Shown here piece after piece: positions 36,036 to 44,363 of a stretch of DNA of 64,000 nt. The notes under the pieces were generated by a model. That model worked only from the letters and a program-made list of their open reading frames with translations. It had not been told where the DNA came from and made no database searches. Both the position numbers and the translations under genes were made by a program. Position 1 is the stretch's first letter, and each line of letters starts with the position of its first letter. Source of the stretch: Agromyces bauzanensis (GTDB taxonomy: Bacteria; Actinomycetota; Actinomycetes; Actinomycetales; Microbacteriaceae); the NCBI RefSeq assembly GCF_014645655.1, contig NZ_BMMD01000015.1:30731-94730 (forward strand), written 5' to 3'.

Positions 36036-36110
36036 AATGTTCCCGTTCCCGCGCGGTGTCGCCGCCCGAATGGTCGCACGCGGTACGAACGGAAACACTG
36101 GGTGCTGAGC
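36036..36110. repeat. Inverted-repeat element ending GAACGGAAACAC (copy 1)
   Basis: GTTCCCGTTCCC (36039-36050) faces GAACGGAAACAC (36087-36098), which is followed by TGGGTGCTGAGC. A second member is at 47472-47545. Both occupy convergent junctions. GGTTGAGTAGGAG at 36012 may be a trace of the other dispersed family. Confidence 0.7.
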
Positions 36111-36111
36111 A

Positions 36112-37101
36112 TCACCAGCGGGCGTGCACCTGCGCGCGGATCTCGCGGTCGTACAGGTCGCGAACGGATGCCGCGAATCCGTCGGGCAGCTCGAGCGAGC
36201 CCGCCGCCGCGTTCGCGCGCGCCTGCTCGGGGCTGCGCGCGCCCGGGATCACCGAGCTCACGCCCGGCTGCGCGGCGATCCACGCGAGGGCGACCTGAGC
36301 CGGCGTCGCGTCGGGCGCGGCGGCGCGGGCGAGCTCGGAGAATTCGGCGGCGGCGCGCACGCCCGTCTCGTAGTCGACGCCCGAGAACGTCTCGCCCACG
36401 TCGAACGACTCCCCGTGCCGGTTGAAGCTGCGGTGGTCGTTCACGGCGAACTGCGTGTCGAGCGTGTACCGCCCCGAGAGCAGGCCGCTCGCGAGCGGCA
36501 CGCGGGCGATGATGCCGACCCCGGCGGCGCGGGCCGCGGGCAGCACCTCGGCGAGCGGCTTCAGGCGGAACGCGTTGAGGATGATCTGCACGCTCGCGAC
36601 GCTCGGCCGGGCGATCGCCGTGAGCGCCTCGTCGACCTTCTCGACGCTGACCCCGTAAGCCGCGATCGCGCCCTCGTCGACGAGCGTGTCGAGTGCGTCG
36701 TACACGCGGTCGTCGGAGTAGACCGACGTCGGCGGGCAGTGCAGCTGCACGAGGTCGAGCGTGTCGACGCCGAGGTTCGCCCGCGACCGGTCGGTCCACG
36801 CGCGGAAGTGCTCCAGCGAGTAGTTCTCGTGCTCCTGCGGCATCCGTCGGCCCATCTTCGTGGCCACGGTCACCCCCGAGCCGGGGTGCTCGCGCAGCCA
36901 CCTTCCGATGAGCGACTCGCTGCGACCGTCGCCGTAGACGTCGGCGGTGTCGAAGAACGTGACGCCGGCGCCGTTGGCGGCATCGAGCACGGCGAGCGCG
37001 TCGGCTTCGTCGACGTCGCCCCAGTCGGCGCCGAGCTGCCAGGTGCCGAGTCCGATGACCGAGACGGTGCGGCCGGTGCGGCCGAGGGCGCGGGTCTGCA
37101 T
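36112..37101 (-). CDS. Aldo/keto reductase
   Basis: 329 residues, ATG 37101, TAGGCT seven bases upstream. RALGRTGRTVSVIGLGTWQL opens the family. Catalytic tetrad: Asp and Tyr in FFDTADVYGDGRSE, Lys in VATKMGRRMP and His in LVQLHCPP. The NADPH-binding end SVIPGARSPEQARANA is present. It is a general NADPH-dependent carbonyl reductase of the YajO/YhdN-type. It lies 10 bases downstream of phzF on the same strand. Confidence 0.9.
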   Translation of the reverse strand: MQTRALGRTGRTVSVIGLGTWQLGADWGDVDEADALAVLDAANGAGVTFFDTADVYGDGRSESLIGRWLREHPGSGVTVATKMGRRMPQEHENYSLEHFRAWTDRSRANLGVDTLDLVQLHCPPTSVYSDDRVYDALDTLVDEGAIAAYGVSVEKVDEALTAIARPSVASVQIILNAFRLKPLAEVLPAARAAGVGIIARVPLASGLLSGRYTLDTQFAVNDHRSFNRHGESFDVGETFSGVDYETGVRAAAEFSELARAAAPDATPAQVALAWIAAQPGVSSVIPGARSPEQARANAAAGSLELPDGFAASVRDLYDREIRAQVHARW

Positions 37102-37111
37102 GGATTCGAGC

Positions 37112-37978
37112 CTAGCCCGCGTGGATCGGCACGGCGCGACCGCTCACCACGATGCCGCCGCGCTCGGGGATGTCCACCACGAGCTCGCTCGGCCGGCCGA
37201 CGTGACGGCCCTGCTCGATCAGGACCCGGGCCGGCGGCGTCACGGCGCCGAGCGCGCGCAGGTACGCCCCGGTGGCGGCGGCCGCGGCGCCCGTCGCAGG
37301 GTCCTCGGTGATGCGCCCGACCGGGAAGGGATTGCGTGCCTCGAACCGCAGGCCGCCGTCCGCGGCATCCGGAAGCCGGTGCAGCACGATGATCGTCGCG
37401 GACCAGCCCTGGGCATCCATGAGCGCGCGAGCGGCCGCCGGGTCGAAGGCGAAGCCGTCGAAGACGTCGGCATCGCGGAGCACGAGCACGGGGTGCCGGT
37501 TGCCGGCGTACGCGAGGAGTGGCGGGTGGCGTCCGTCGAGGTCGGCGCGAGTGATGCCGAAGAGGTCGAGCAGCGACTCGAGCACGTCGTCGGGCAGCGG
37601 CGCGGTCTCGGGCTCGACGCTCGTGAACGCGGCCCGCACCGCGCCGTCGGCCTCGCTCGTCTCGATCGCGACCTCGCCGACGGGCGTGGCGAACCGGATC
37701 GTGCCGTGCCCCTCGCGCTCGGCGATCGCGACAGCGGTGGCCACGGTGGCGTGCCCGCAGAACGGTACCTGGGCGATGGGGGAGAAGTAGCGCACGACCC
37801 GGGCGCCGTCCGACTCCCCGGTGATGAACGCCGTTTCGGCGTAGTCGACCTCGGCGGCGATGCGCTGCATGTCGGCCTCGTCGAGCGCTGAGGCGTCGAG
37901 CACCACTCCTGCGGGATTGCCGCCCTCGGGGTCGTCGGCGAATGCGGTGTAGCGGAGGATCTCGGGAGCGTCGGTCAT
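37112..37978 (-). CDS. PhzF family protein (phenazine biosynthesis-like isomerase)
   Basis: 288 residues, ATG 37978. LRYTAFADDPEGGNPAGVVL, YAETAFITGES with the catalytic Glu, RYFSPIAQVPFCGHATVAT, and in the second half RITEDPATGAAAAATGAYLR show the duplicated diaminopimelate-epimerase-like fold of PhzF. No phenazine operon is present, so this is one of the many stand-alone PhzF isomerases of unknown substrate. It starts four bases after the upstream gene ends. Confidence 0.88.
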   Translation of the reverse strand: MTDAPEILRYTAFADDPEGGNPAGVVLDASALDEADMQRIAAEVDYAETAFITGESDGARVVRYFSPIAQVPFCGHATVATAVAIAEREGHGTIRFATPVGEVAIETSEADGAVRAAFTSVEPETAPLPDDVLESLLDLFGITRADLDGRHPPLLAYAGNRHPVLVLRDADVFDGFAFDPAAARALMDAQGWSATIIVLHRLPDAADGGLRFEARNPFPVGRITEDPATGAAAAATGAYLRALGAVTPPARVLIEQGRHVGRPSELVVDIPERGGIVVSGRAVPIHAG

Positions 37979-37982
37979 CCCA

Positions 37983-38585
37983 TCATGATGCCCTGATCGG
38001 CGAGTACCGTGTCGCCGACCACGCGTCACCCACCGCGCTCGCCTTCGTGTCGCGCCATCCGGCCGCGCGCAGCACCGCACGGACGGCGTTGTCGCCGGGC
38101 GCCGTCGACTCGCGGCCCTTGCCGTGCACGATCCAGACGTGCGTTGCGATGCCGCACTCCCGGAACCACACGGGCAGCATCCCGAGTTCGCCGTCGTCGC
38201 GGACGACCACGACGATCAACTCGGCCTCCCACGGCGCCGCACGTGGGGCATCCGCCAGCGCATCCTCGAGCTCGGGCACGGGCAGCTCGCCGCGCACGGC
38301 AACGGTCGTGCCGTGCGTGACGCCGAGCTTCTCGGTGAGCGACGGCGGCGGCGTGGTGAGCGCGTCGGCCCACGCGGACGCCGCTGGGCCGAGCCGGAAC
38401 CGATACGTGTCCCCATCGGCCTCGAACGACACGATCCCGTCGGCCGCCTGCACCTGCGACCACGCGTTGCGCGGCACGCGCGCGCGTCGTTCACCCGATA
38501 TATGCAACCCCGCCGACTCCAGATGCAGCGTCACCGCGGCACCCCCGTGCTCGCCGATCCAGGTTGCCTTCGCCTGCCTCCCCAT
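37983..38585 (-). CDS. Hypothetical protein with DUF3052-like C-terminal half
   Basis: 200 residues, ATG 38585. The N-terminal half (ATWIGEHGGAAVTLHLESAG ... VSFEADGDTYRFRLG) is beta-rich and not recognised. The C-terminal half (LTEKLGVTHGTTVAVRGELP, AELIVVVVRDDGELGMLPVW, HVWIVHGKGRES, GWRDTKASAVGDAWSATRYS) resembles DUF3052. There is no catalytic motif. It is the first gene of the minus-strand run leading to phzF and the aldo/keto reductase. Confidence 0.6.
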   Translation of the reverse strand: MGRQAKATWIGEHGGAAVTLHLESAGLHISGERRARVPRNAWSQVQAADGIVSFEADGDTYRFRLGPAASAWADALTTPPPSLTEKLGVTHGTTVAVRGELPVPELEDALADAPRAAPWEAELIVVVVRDDGELGMLPVWFRECGIATHVWIVHGKGRESTAPGDNAVRAVLRAAGWRDTKASAVGDAWSATRYSPIRAS

Positions 38586-38629
38586 ACTTCAAACCCCCCG
38601 CATCATGATCGTCGCCCTCGCGGCATGAT

Positions 38630-38663
38630 GCAATGCCCCCAAGGGGTGTCATGGGGGCATTGC
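38630..38663. terminator. 11-bp perfect hairpin after the VOC gene
   Basis: GCAATGCCCCC (38630-38640) and GGGGGCATTGC (38653-38663) with a 12-base loop. It lies 14 bases downstream of the minus-strand VOC stop and ends the ArsR operon. Confidence 0.75.
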
Positions 38664-38677
38664 AGGCAAGGAGCGGC

Positions 38678-39118
38678 TCAGGCCTCCTGCTCGGCCCCGA
38701 ATCGACCGCGGGCCTCGACGGGGATGAGCGGATGCTCCGCCCGCGCCCTGATCTGCTGCACCGCCCACGAGTTGCCGTCGGGGTCGGCGAAGCCGAAGAA
38801 CCTGCCGCCGTCGCGCGGGTCGATCACCTGGATCCCGCTGCATTCGACGCCACGTTCGAGCAGTTCGGCACGCGCCGCCTCGGCGTCGGCGACGACCAGC
38901 TGCACGCCCTTCAGCGACCCGGGCGCCATCTCGTGCTGGGCGGGAAGGGTGCCCATGACGATCGAGCAGCCCGACCCGCACGGGGTGAGCTGCGCGAAGT
39001 GCATGTCGCCCATGGCGGTGTCGTGGTCGAGCTCGAACCCCACGCGATCGCGGTAGAACTCGATGGCGCGATCCAGGTCGCTGACCGGGACGATGACGAC
39101 CTCGAGGGTCCAGTCCAT
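38678..39118 (-). CDS. VOC family protein (glyoxalase/dioxygenase fold)
   Basis: 146 residues, ATG 39118 behind AAGGAG. DWTLEVVIVPVSDLDRAIEF, YRDRVGFELDHDTAMGD and the second half GVQLVVADAEAARAELLERG with FFGFADPDGNSWAVQQI are the paired beta-alpha-beta-beta-beta modules of VOC proteins. The exact metal set (His/Glu) is only partly present, so an enzyme or a binding/resistance role is possible. It is the last gene of the ArsR-SRPBCC-VOC operon. Confidence 0.85.
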   Translation of the reverse strand: MDWTLEVVIVPVSDLDRAIEFYRDRVGFELDHDTAMGDMHFAQLTPCGSGCSIVMGTLPAQHEMAPGSLKGVQLVVADAEAARAELLERGVECSGIQVIDPRDGGRFFGFADPDGNSWAVQQIRARAEHPLIPVEARGRFGAEQEA

Positions 39119-39146
39119 GATGTGCTCCTTCTTCGCAGCTCGGGGC

Positions 39147-39629
39147 TCAGGCACCGAGCAGCTGCTCGAGTCGCTGGTAGCCCTCGCGGACGCCGAGCTC
39201 CATGTTGCTCTGGATCATGCCGTCGCGCGCCTCGAGGCTCGGATACACGGAGTGCGCCCGGAGGCGCGTGCGCCCGTCGCCGAGGTCGTCGAACGTCAGC
39301 GACTCGACGCTCACGACATCGGGGAAACCCTCGAACTCGAAGGTCTGGATCACCAGCTCGTTCTCGCGCACCGTGTGGAACGTGCCGTTGAACGCGTACG
39401 CCTCGCCCTCGGGGTTGGTGTGCAGGTACCGGTAGTCGCCGTGGCTGACGAAGTCCCAGCGGTCGACGGCCATCTCGTAGCCGTTCGGCCCCAGCCACCG
39501 CTTCACGAGCTCTGGGTCGCGGTGCGCATTGAACACGGCGGCCACGGGCGCGTCGAACTCGCGCTCGATCTCGATGAAGGGCAGGCCCTCGGGCGCGCTG
39601 ATGGTGACGGGGTTGCTTGTGGTGGTCAT
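39147..39629 (-). CDS. SRPBCC/AHSA1 domain protein
   Basis: 160 residues. FIEIEREFDAPVAAVFNAHR, LVKRWLGPNGYEMAVDRWDF, GDYRYLHTNPEGEAYAFNGT and MIQSNMELGVREGYQRLEQL are the AHSA1-type START-like fold with a hydrophobic ligand cavity. Its start codon overlaps the stop of the upstream regulator (ATGA at 39626-39629), so the two are translationally coupled. Such pairs are frequent in actinobacteria; the ligand is unknown. Confidence 0.88.
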   Translation of the reverse strand: MTTTSNPVTISAPEGLPFIEIEREFDAPVAAVFNAHRDPELVKRWLGPNGYEMAVDRWDFVSHGDYRYLHTNPEGEAYAFNGTFHTVRENELVIQTFEFEGFPDVVSVESLTFDDLGDGRTRLRAHSVYPSLEARDGMIQSNMELGVREGYQRLEQLLGA

Positions 39630-40039
39630 TGTCCTGTCTTTTCCTGTATCGGACCGGTGTCGGCACCGGTTCCGGGTTGGCTATCGGATGCTGCGGCGTG
39701 CGTGCCGCGGTCGGTTGCGAGCAGCGCGTCCAACGCGCGGAACTGCTGCTCGTGGATCAGCCGGTAGCGGTCGATCCACGCGGTGAGGGCCTCGAGCTGC
39801 GCGGCATCCAGGTGCACCGGACGTCGTTGCGCGTCGCGGCTGCGAGTCACGAGGCCGGCCTGCTCGAGCACCTGGATGTGCTTCGAGACGGCCTGCTTGG
39901 TGATCTGGAACGGCTCGGCGAGCTCGTTGACCGTGGCCGACCCCCGGCTCAGGCGGGCGATGATGCCCCGTCGCACCGGATCGGCGAGGGCCATGAAGGC
40001 GCGGTCGAGACGGTCGTCGGCGCTCGGGTCCACGATCAT
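39626..40039 (-). CDS. ArsR-type helix-turn-helix regulator
   Basis: 137 residues, ATG 40039 behind GGAGGAGG. FMALADPVRRGIIARLSRGS, VNELAEPFQITKQAVSKHIQ and VLEQAGLVTRSRDAQRRPVH form the ArsR winged helix. No Cys metal box is present, so it is not a metal sensor of the classic type. It is the first gene of the operon with SRPBCC and VOC, and the AT-rich inverted repeat at 40060-40093 is the probable operator. The last 25 residues are low in complexity. Confidence 0.9.
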   Translation of the reverse strand: MIVDPSADDRLDRAFMALADPVRRGIIARLSRGSATVNELAEPFQITKQAVSKHIQVLEQAGLVTRSRDAQRRPVHLDAAQLEALTAWIDRYRLIHEQQFRALDALLATDRGTHAAASDSQPGTGADTGPIQEKTGQ

Positions 40040-40059
40040 CACCTGCCTCCTCCTCGTTC

Positions 40060-40093
40060 TCAATCGATCGCTTGATCAACCAATTGATTGATA
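40060..40093. promoter_or_regulatory. AT-rich inverted-repeat operator of the ArsR operon
   Basis: TCAATCGATCGCTTGATCAA followed by CCAATTGATTGA. Nested TGATCA, TCAAT/ATTGA and CAATTG palindromes stand out in otherwise GC-rich DNA, directly upstream of the regulator's ribosome site. Confidence 0.6.
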
Positions 40094-40207
40094 AAGGGTA
40101 CGACGCCTGAACCTCATCGTCAAGTGGGTGCTTCAGGGGACTCGTGGAGCCGTGGCATCCGGAACAGAATCGGGCGGAGGAACGAAGACCGCGACCTGGA
40201 GGCGACG

Positions 40208-40440
40208 ATGCCCGTCACGCTCAACCCGTACCTGAACTTCCGTGACAACGCCCGCGAGGCGTTGGAGTTCTACCACGACGTGCTCGGCGGTGAACTCACC
40301 ATCTCGACGTTCGCCGACTCCCAGGCGGCCCGGGATCCAGCCGAGAACGACCTCGTCATGCACGGCCAGATCGACGGCGCGGGCGACGACGATGCGACGC
40401 TTCGCGGCTACAGGGACAGGCTCACCGAGGGCCGGAAATG
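40208..40440 (+). pseudogene. PhnB-like VOC protein, internally deleted and truncated
   Basis: ATG 40208. MPVTLNPYLNFRDNAREALE, FYHDVLGGELTISTFADSQA and DPAENDLVMHGQI are a textbook PhnB-like opening. Family members then have about 30 residues around the motif LMGADTP before the region seen next here (GDDDATLRGYRDRLTEG); those are missing. The last third (usually ending in DRFGVSWLVN) is also absent, replaced by an unrelated frame running into the hairpin at 40447. I judge it a remnant. The frame stays open to 40630 by chance. Confidence 0.75.
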
Positions 40441-40446
40441 CGCGAA

Positions 40447-40493
40447 CGGATGCCGCGCCGCGCCTCACTGTGAGGCGCCGGCTGCGGCATCCG
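40447..40493. terminator. Nested double hairpin between convergent genes
   Basis: Outer arms CGGATGCCGC/GCGGCATCCG and inner arms GCGCCTCAC/GTGAGGCGC around one T. It probably stops transcription from both sides. Confidence 0.7.
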
Positions 40494-40501
40494 CTCGTCG
40501 A

Positions 40502-40529
40502 CCGGCCCTTCGACGAACTCAGGGACCGG
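40502..40529. repeat. Short dispersed-type repeat with CCGG ends
   Basis: CCGGCCCTTCGACGAACTCA (40502-40521) then GGGACCGG. It has the form of the GGCCCTTCGACAAGCTCAGG sequence that I recall as a scattered element in many high-GC genomes. Confidence 0.45.
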
Positions 40530-40543
40530 TGGGGGTGCGAGAA

Positions 40544-40750
40544 CTACGCGATGACGCGGATGTTCTCGGCCTGCAGGCCCTTCGGGCCGCGGGCGGTCTC
40601 GAATTCGACCTTCTGGTTCTCCTCGAGTGAGCGGTATCCGCCCGACGCGATCGCGCTGAAGTGCGCGAAGACGTCGGCGGTGCCGTCATCCGGGGCGATG
40701 AAGCCGAAGCCCTTGTCGGCGTTGAACCACTTGACGGTTCCGGTTGCCAT
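40544..40750 (-). CDS. cspA: Cold-shock protein
   Basis: 68 residues, ATG 40750 behind [29 protein letters not shown] with RNP1 (KGFGFI), then DVFAHFSAI (RNP2 region) and [20 protein letters not shown] make a complete cold-shock domain. It binds single-stranded RNA and DNA as a chaperone. A near-identical gene lies at 43187-43390. It is 107 bases downstream of the desaturase gene on the same strand. Confidence 0.95.
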   Translation of the reverse strand: MATGTVKWFNADKGFGFIAPDDGTADVFAHFSAIASGGYRSLEENQKVEFETARGPKGLQAENIRVIA

Positions 40751-40857
40751 ATTCTTTTCCTTCTGTAAAGCCGAGCCGCTCTGCGGCTGCGACGTGCACG
40801 ACTCGGGGCCGTGCTGGGTTCCGACGGCGACGTCCGCCGCCGGAAGTGCGTGGTCGA

Positions 40858-41982
40858 TCAGACCCGACGGAACTGATTCACCATCGGGCAGTCGAACGGG
40901 TCGCGCGCGGCGAGGCCGACGCGGTTCAGGTAACGGACGACGATGGCATAGGACTGCAGCACCGTCGTCTCGGTGTAGGGCACGTCGAGCGTGCGGCAGT
41001 ACTCGCGCACGACCTCGCGGGTCTTCGCGAGGTGCGGACGCGGCATGTTCGGGAAGAGGTGGTGCTCGACCTGATAGTTGAGTCCACCGAAGAGCGCACT
41101 CGCCCACCAGCCGCCCGAGATGTTGCGCGAGGTCAGCACCTGCTTCGAGAAGAAGTCGAGCTTCGCGTCCTTCGGGATGATCGGCATGCCCTTGTGGTTG
41201 GGTGCGAACGAGGCGCCCATGTAGATGCCGAACACCGCGAGCTGCACGCCGATGAAGGCGAACGCCATGCCGAGCGGGAGGAACGTGAAGATCGCCCCGA
41301 AATAGATCGCGAACCGCGCGGCCATGAGGCCGAGCTCGATCCAGCGACCCTTGACTGGTCCCCGCGCGAAGAGCGTGCGGAGCGAGGTGACGTGCAGGTT
41401 GATGCCCTCGAGCGTCAGCATCGGGAAGAACAGCCAGCCCTGCCTGCGCGTGACGAACGCCATGACACCGCGCTGCTTCGCCGCCGACTCCTCCGTGAAG
41501 GAGATCGTGTCGAAGTCGATGTCGGGGTCCTTGCCGAGCTTGTTCGGGTTGGCGTGGTGGCGCGTGTGCTTCGTCATCCACCAGGCGTAGCTGATGCCGA
41601 CCACGCCGGCCGCGAGGAAGCGCCCGACCCGGTCGTTCGCGGGACCCGATTCGAGCACCGCACGGTGCGAGGCCTCATGGGCGAGGAAGGCGAACTGCGT
41701 GAAGATCAGGCCCAGTGCACCCGCGATGAGGAGCTGGAACCACGAGTCGCCGAGCAGGATGAACCCCGTGATCGCGCCGCCGAGCGCGAGCGTGAGCAGC
41801 GAGACGAGCGCGAGGTAGAACCACCGCGCGCGGTTCAGGAGGCCGGATTCGCGAGCGACCCGGGAAAGTGCCGTATAGCTCCGTGTGATGTCCATGGAGC
41901 CGGTGCGGGGCTTCGTGACCCGGATCGCACCGAGGGTTTCGGTGTGAGAGATGTGTTCGTCCCAGCTGGTCGTCGACTTCAC
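40858..41982 (-). CDS. Fatty acid desaturase (acyl-lipid type)
   Basis: 374 residues from GTG 41982; ATG 41895 ([12 protein letters not shown]) is a shorter alternative, and neither has a good ribosome site. The three His boxes are present: [16 protein letters not shown] and [15 protein letters not shown]. Four membrane helices in two pairs ([40 protein letters not shown], and two near [20 protein letters not shown]) fit the membrane di-iron desaturases. It inserts a double bond into acyl chains of lipids using oxygen and ferredoxin or cytochrome. The neighbouring cold-shock gene suggests a role in adjusting membrane fluidity. Confidence 0.9.
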   Translation of the reverse strand: MKSTTSWDEHISHTETLGAIRVTKPRTGSMDITRSYTALSRVARESGLLNRARWFYLALVSLLTLALGGAITGFILLGDSWFQLLIAGALGLIFTQFAFLAHEASHRAVLESGPANDRVGRFLAAGVVGISYAWWMTKHTRHHANPNKLGKDPDIDFDTISFTEESAAKQRGVMAFVTRRQGWLFFPMLTLEGINLHVTSLRTLFARGPVKGRWIELGLMAARFAIYFGAIFTFLPLGMAFAFIGVQLAVFGIYMGASFAPNHKGMPIIPKDAKLDFFSKQVLTSRNISGGWWASALFGGLNYQVEHHLFPNMPRPHLAKTREVVREYCRTLDVPYTETTVLQSYAIVVRYLNRVGLAARDPFDCPMVNQFRRV

Positions 41983-42277
41983 AGCCGGGGATTCGCGGGT
42001 AGACCACCCGCTGCAGATATCCCGAGTCTAGGGTCTTTGAATGAGAAGGGGCTGTGAGGCTCGCGGATTCGTCCGGTTCACCGTGCGGCGTCGGCCGCGG
42101 TGCGGAGCTCCTCGACGGACGTCCCGTGCCGGCCATGGCAGGAGCGTAGGAGCCGCGGCCGCGCCGGCGAGGGAGTTGCGGTGAATCGGCGCGCCGGGCC
42201 GCAACCGGGCGGCTGCCCGGGCTCGGCCCAGCCGGCACGGGCCGTTCGAGTCGGGACATCCGGTGCAGACTGGACCC

Positions 42278-43126
42278 ATGCGCATCATCGTCACCGGGGG
42301 AACCGGCAAGCTCGGCCGCACCGTCGTCCGCACGCTCCGGGAGGAGGGGCACAAGGTCTGGAACCTCGACCTGCACGGCAGGCGCGGCGGGTTCATCCGC
42401 GTCGAGATGACCGACTACGGGCAGGTGATCGACGCCATCGCGGGCGTCGATGACCGCCACTCGGGGGTCGACGCGATCGTGCACCTCGCGGCCATCCCCG
42501 CGCCGGGGCTCGAGAGCGACGTGGCAACCTTCCACAACAACATGCTCGCGACCTACAACGTCTTCCAGGCCGCGCGGCGCCTCGGGATCCGGCGCATCGT
42601 GTACGCCTCGAGCGAGACCGTGCTCGGCCTGCCCTTCGACACCCCGCCGCCCTACCTCCCGGTCGACGAGGAGTACCCGGCCCGCCCCGAGAGCACGTAC
42701 TCGCTCGTGAAGCACCTCGAGGAGCAGCTGGCGATCGAGCTCGTGCGCTGGGATCCCGCGCTGTCGATCACGGCGCTGCGGTTCTCGAACGTGATGGACC
42801 CCGAGGACTACGACGCGTTCCCGTCGTTCGACGCTGACGCGACGCTGCGCAAGTGGAACCTGTGGGGCTACATCGACGCGCGCGACGGCGCGCAGGCCGT
42901 GAGCCGCGCGCTCGCCACGGCCCAGCCCGGCTTCGAGCGGTTCATCATCGCCGCGGCCGACAATGTGATGAGTCGCCCGAACTCCGAGCTCGTCGCCGAG
43001 GTGTTCCCGGATGTCCCGGTGCGCGGCGAACTCGGCGTCAACGACACGCTCCTCTCCATTGAGAAGGCTCGCCGCCTGCTCGGCTACGAGCCGCGGCACT
43101 CGTGGCGCGACTCCATCGTGGGTTGA
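42278..43126 (+). CDS. NAD-dependent epimerase/dehydratase family protein
   Basis: 282 residues, ATG 42278 with CAGACT six bases upstream (leaderless candidate). IIVTGGTGKLGRTVVRTLRE is the Rossmann Gly motif; VHLAAIPAPG, VYASSETVLGLPFDTPPP and the catalytic YSLVK (Tyr/Lys) make it an extended short-chain dehydrogenase. YIDARDGAQAVSRALA is the usual late motif. It works on nucleotide sugars or similar substrates. It stands alone and ends at a perfect 17-bp hairpin. Confidence 0.88.
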   Translation: MRIIVTGGTGKLGRTVVRTLREEGHKVWNLDLHGRRGGFIRVEMTDYGQVIDAIAGVDDRHSGVDAIVHLAAIPAPGLESDVATFHNNMLATYNVFQAARRLGIRRIVYASSETVLGLPFDTPPPYLPVDEEYPARPESTYSLVKHLEEQLAIELVRWDPALSITALRFSNVMDPEDYDAFPSFDADATLRKWNLWGYIDARDGAQAVSRALATAQPGFERFIIAAADNVMSRPNSELVAEVFPDVPVRGELGVNDTLLSIEKARRLLGYEPRHSWRDSIVG

Positions 43127-43132
43127 GCGCAG

Positions 43133-43178
43133 ACGACGAACGCCGTCGCAGCCCGTGAGTGGCGACGGCGTTCGTCGT
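43133..43178. terminator. 17-bp perfect bidirectional hairpin
   Basis: ACGACGAACGCCGTCGC (43133-43149) is the exact reverse complement of 43162-43178, loop 12 bases. It lies between the convergent epimerase and csp genes. Confidence 0.8.
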
Positions 43179-43186
43179 GTTGCGAC

Positions 43187-43390
43187 CTAGAGGGCGCGGA
43201 TGTTCTCCGCCTGCAGGCCCTTGGGGCCCTGCGCGACCTCGAACTCGACCTTCTGTCCCTCATCGAGCGAACGGTAGCCGCTGCCCGTGATGGCGCTGAA
43301 GTGCGCGAAGACGTCGGCCGAGCCGTCGTCGGGGGCGATGAAGCCGAAGCCCTTTTCGGCGTTGAACCACTTGACGGTTCCGGTTGCCAT
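43187..43390 (-). CDS. Cold-shock protein
   Basis: 67 residues, ATG 43390 behind [26 protein letters not shown] and DVFAHFSAI carry both RNA-binding motifs. It differs from the copy at 40544 mainly at the C-terminus ([18 protein letters not shown]). The long untranslated leader upstream is usual for cold-shock genes, whose mRNA structure changes with temperature. Confidence 0.95.
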   Translation of the reverse strand: MATGTVKWFNAEKGFGFIAPDDGSADVFAHFSAITGSGYRSLDEGQKVEFEVAQGPKGLQAENIRAL

Positions 43391-43751
43391 ACTGCTGTCC
43401 TTCTGTCGTGCGGGCCGCGTTCGCTGCCCGATGCGATCGAGTCGATCGCGGCCCCGACGGCCCGGTGCCGCCGAAGCGAGGGGCGAGAGGCGGGTGTGCG
43501 CTCAGGCATCCGCCGTCTCGTATCGGGTCATGCCACGCGGATCGGTCCGCCTCCGGGCAATCAGGTGGAGGCACGGGCGAGTGCCCGCTAGATGGAGGAA
43601 TCGTTGAAGGCCACCATAGCGGCTTCCACCCCGCTGCACACCGTTCGCGACCGGATCGTGACCGCGCGTGACGCGCGGGATCTGTCCCTCGGAGGGGGGA
43701 CATGCGGCACGATGCCAGCCGACTCGAAGCAAACCGGGGCAGAATCGTGGG
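43391..43751. other. Divergent gap between csp and vanZ
   Basis: 360 bases without a coding frame. It should hold the csp 5' leader (minus strand) and the VanZ promoter; CAGAAT lies six bases before the VanZ ATG. I see no other recognisable motif. Confidence 0.45.
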
Positions 43752-44327
43752 ATGAACCGCCGCCCCCTGCGATTCTTCGCCCTCGCCTACTCCGTCGCCC
43801 TGCTGTGGGTGACCGTCGGGCCCGCGCCGTGGCGTGGCCGCGGCAACCAGTTCGACGGCGGCATCCTGAACCCCGACGCGTGGACCGCGACCGTCACCTG
43901 GACGACGGGCTACCTCGCCGAGATGGCGTTCAACGTGGCGATGTTCGTGCCGGTGGGCGTCTTCGCCGCGCTCCTCATTCCGCGCCGCCGCTGGCCGCTG
44001 GCCGTCGTCGCCGGATTCGCCTTCACGGCGCTCATCGAGCTCATCCAAGTGTCCTCGTCCGATCGCATCTCCGACCCGCGCGACCTGGTCATGAACGCGA
44101 GCGGCGCGGTGTTCGGCGTGCTGCTCGTGCTCGTCGCGCGCAGCCTTCGGCGGGCAGCGGCGGTCGCGTCGCCACTGCCGAGCACGACGGATGCCACGAC
44201 CGGGCGTCGCACGCCCGCGCACGCCGAGCTCGGCGAGTCGGGCGAGCCCGGCGAACCCGGCGAACCCGACGGCGCGGTCGTGGGCGCGAGCGCCTCCTCG
44301 CGCACGGTCGATCACACGGCCGCCTGA
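43752..44327 (+). CDS. VanZ family membrane protein
   Basis: 191 residues, ATG 43752. Four to five helices: RFFALAYSVALLWVTVGPAP, YLAEMAFNVAMFVPVGVFAA, AVVAGFAFTALIELIQVSSS and LVMNASGAVFGVLLVLVARS. The conserved N-x-x-x-x-x-P (FNVAMFVPVG), ELIQ and DLVMNASG motifs mark VanZ, named after teicoplanin resistance but mostly uncharacterised. The C-terminal 60 residues are Ala/Thr-rich with a short collagen-like run (GESGEPGEPGEPDG). Confidence 0.85.
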   Translation: MNRRPLRFFALAYSVALLWVTVGPAPWRGRGNQFDGGILNPDAWTATVTWTTGYLAEMAFNVAMFVPVGVFAALLIPRRRWPLAVVAGFAFTALIELIQVSSSDRISDPRDLVMNASGAVFGVLLVLVARSLRRAAAVASPLPSTTDATTGRRTPAHAELGESGEPGEPGEPDGAVVGASASSRTVDHTAA

Positions 44328-44351
44328 ACCGCACGTCCGGCCGACCGCCGC

Positions 44352-44363
44352 TACAGTGTTCGG
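44352..44363 (+). promoter_or_regulatory. Leaderless-type -10 element of the TauE/SafE gene
   Basis: TACAGT (44352-44357) is followed by GTTCGG and then GTG 44364. Confidence 0.6.
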
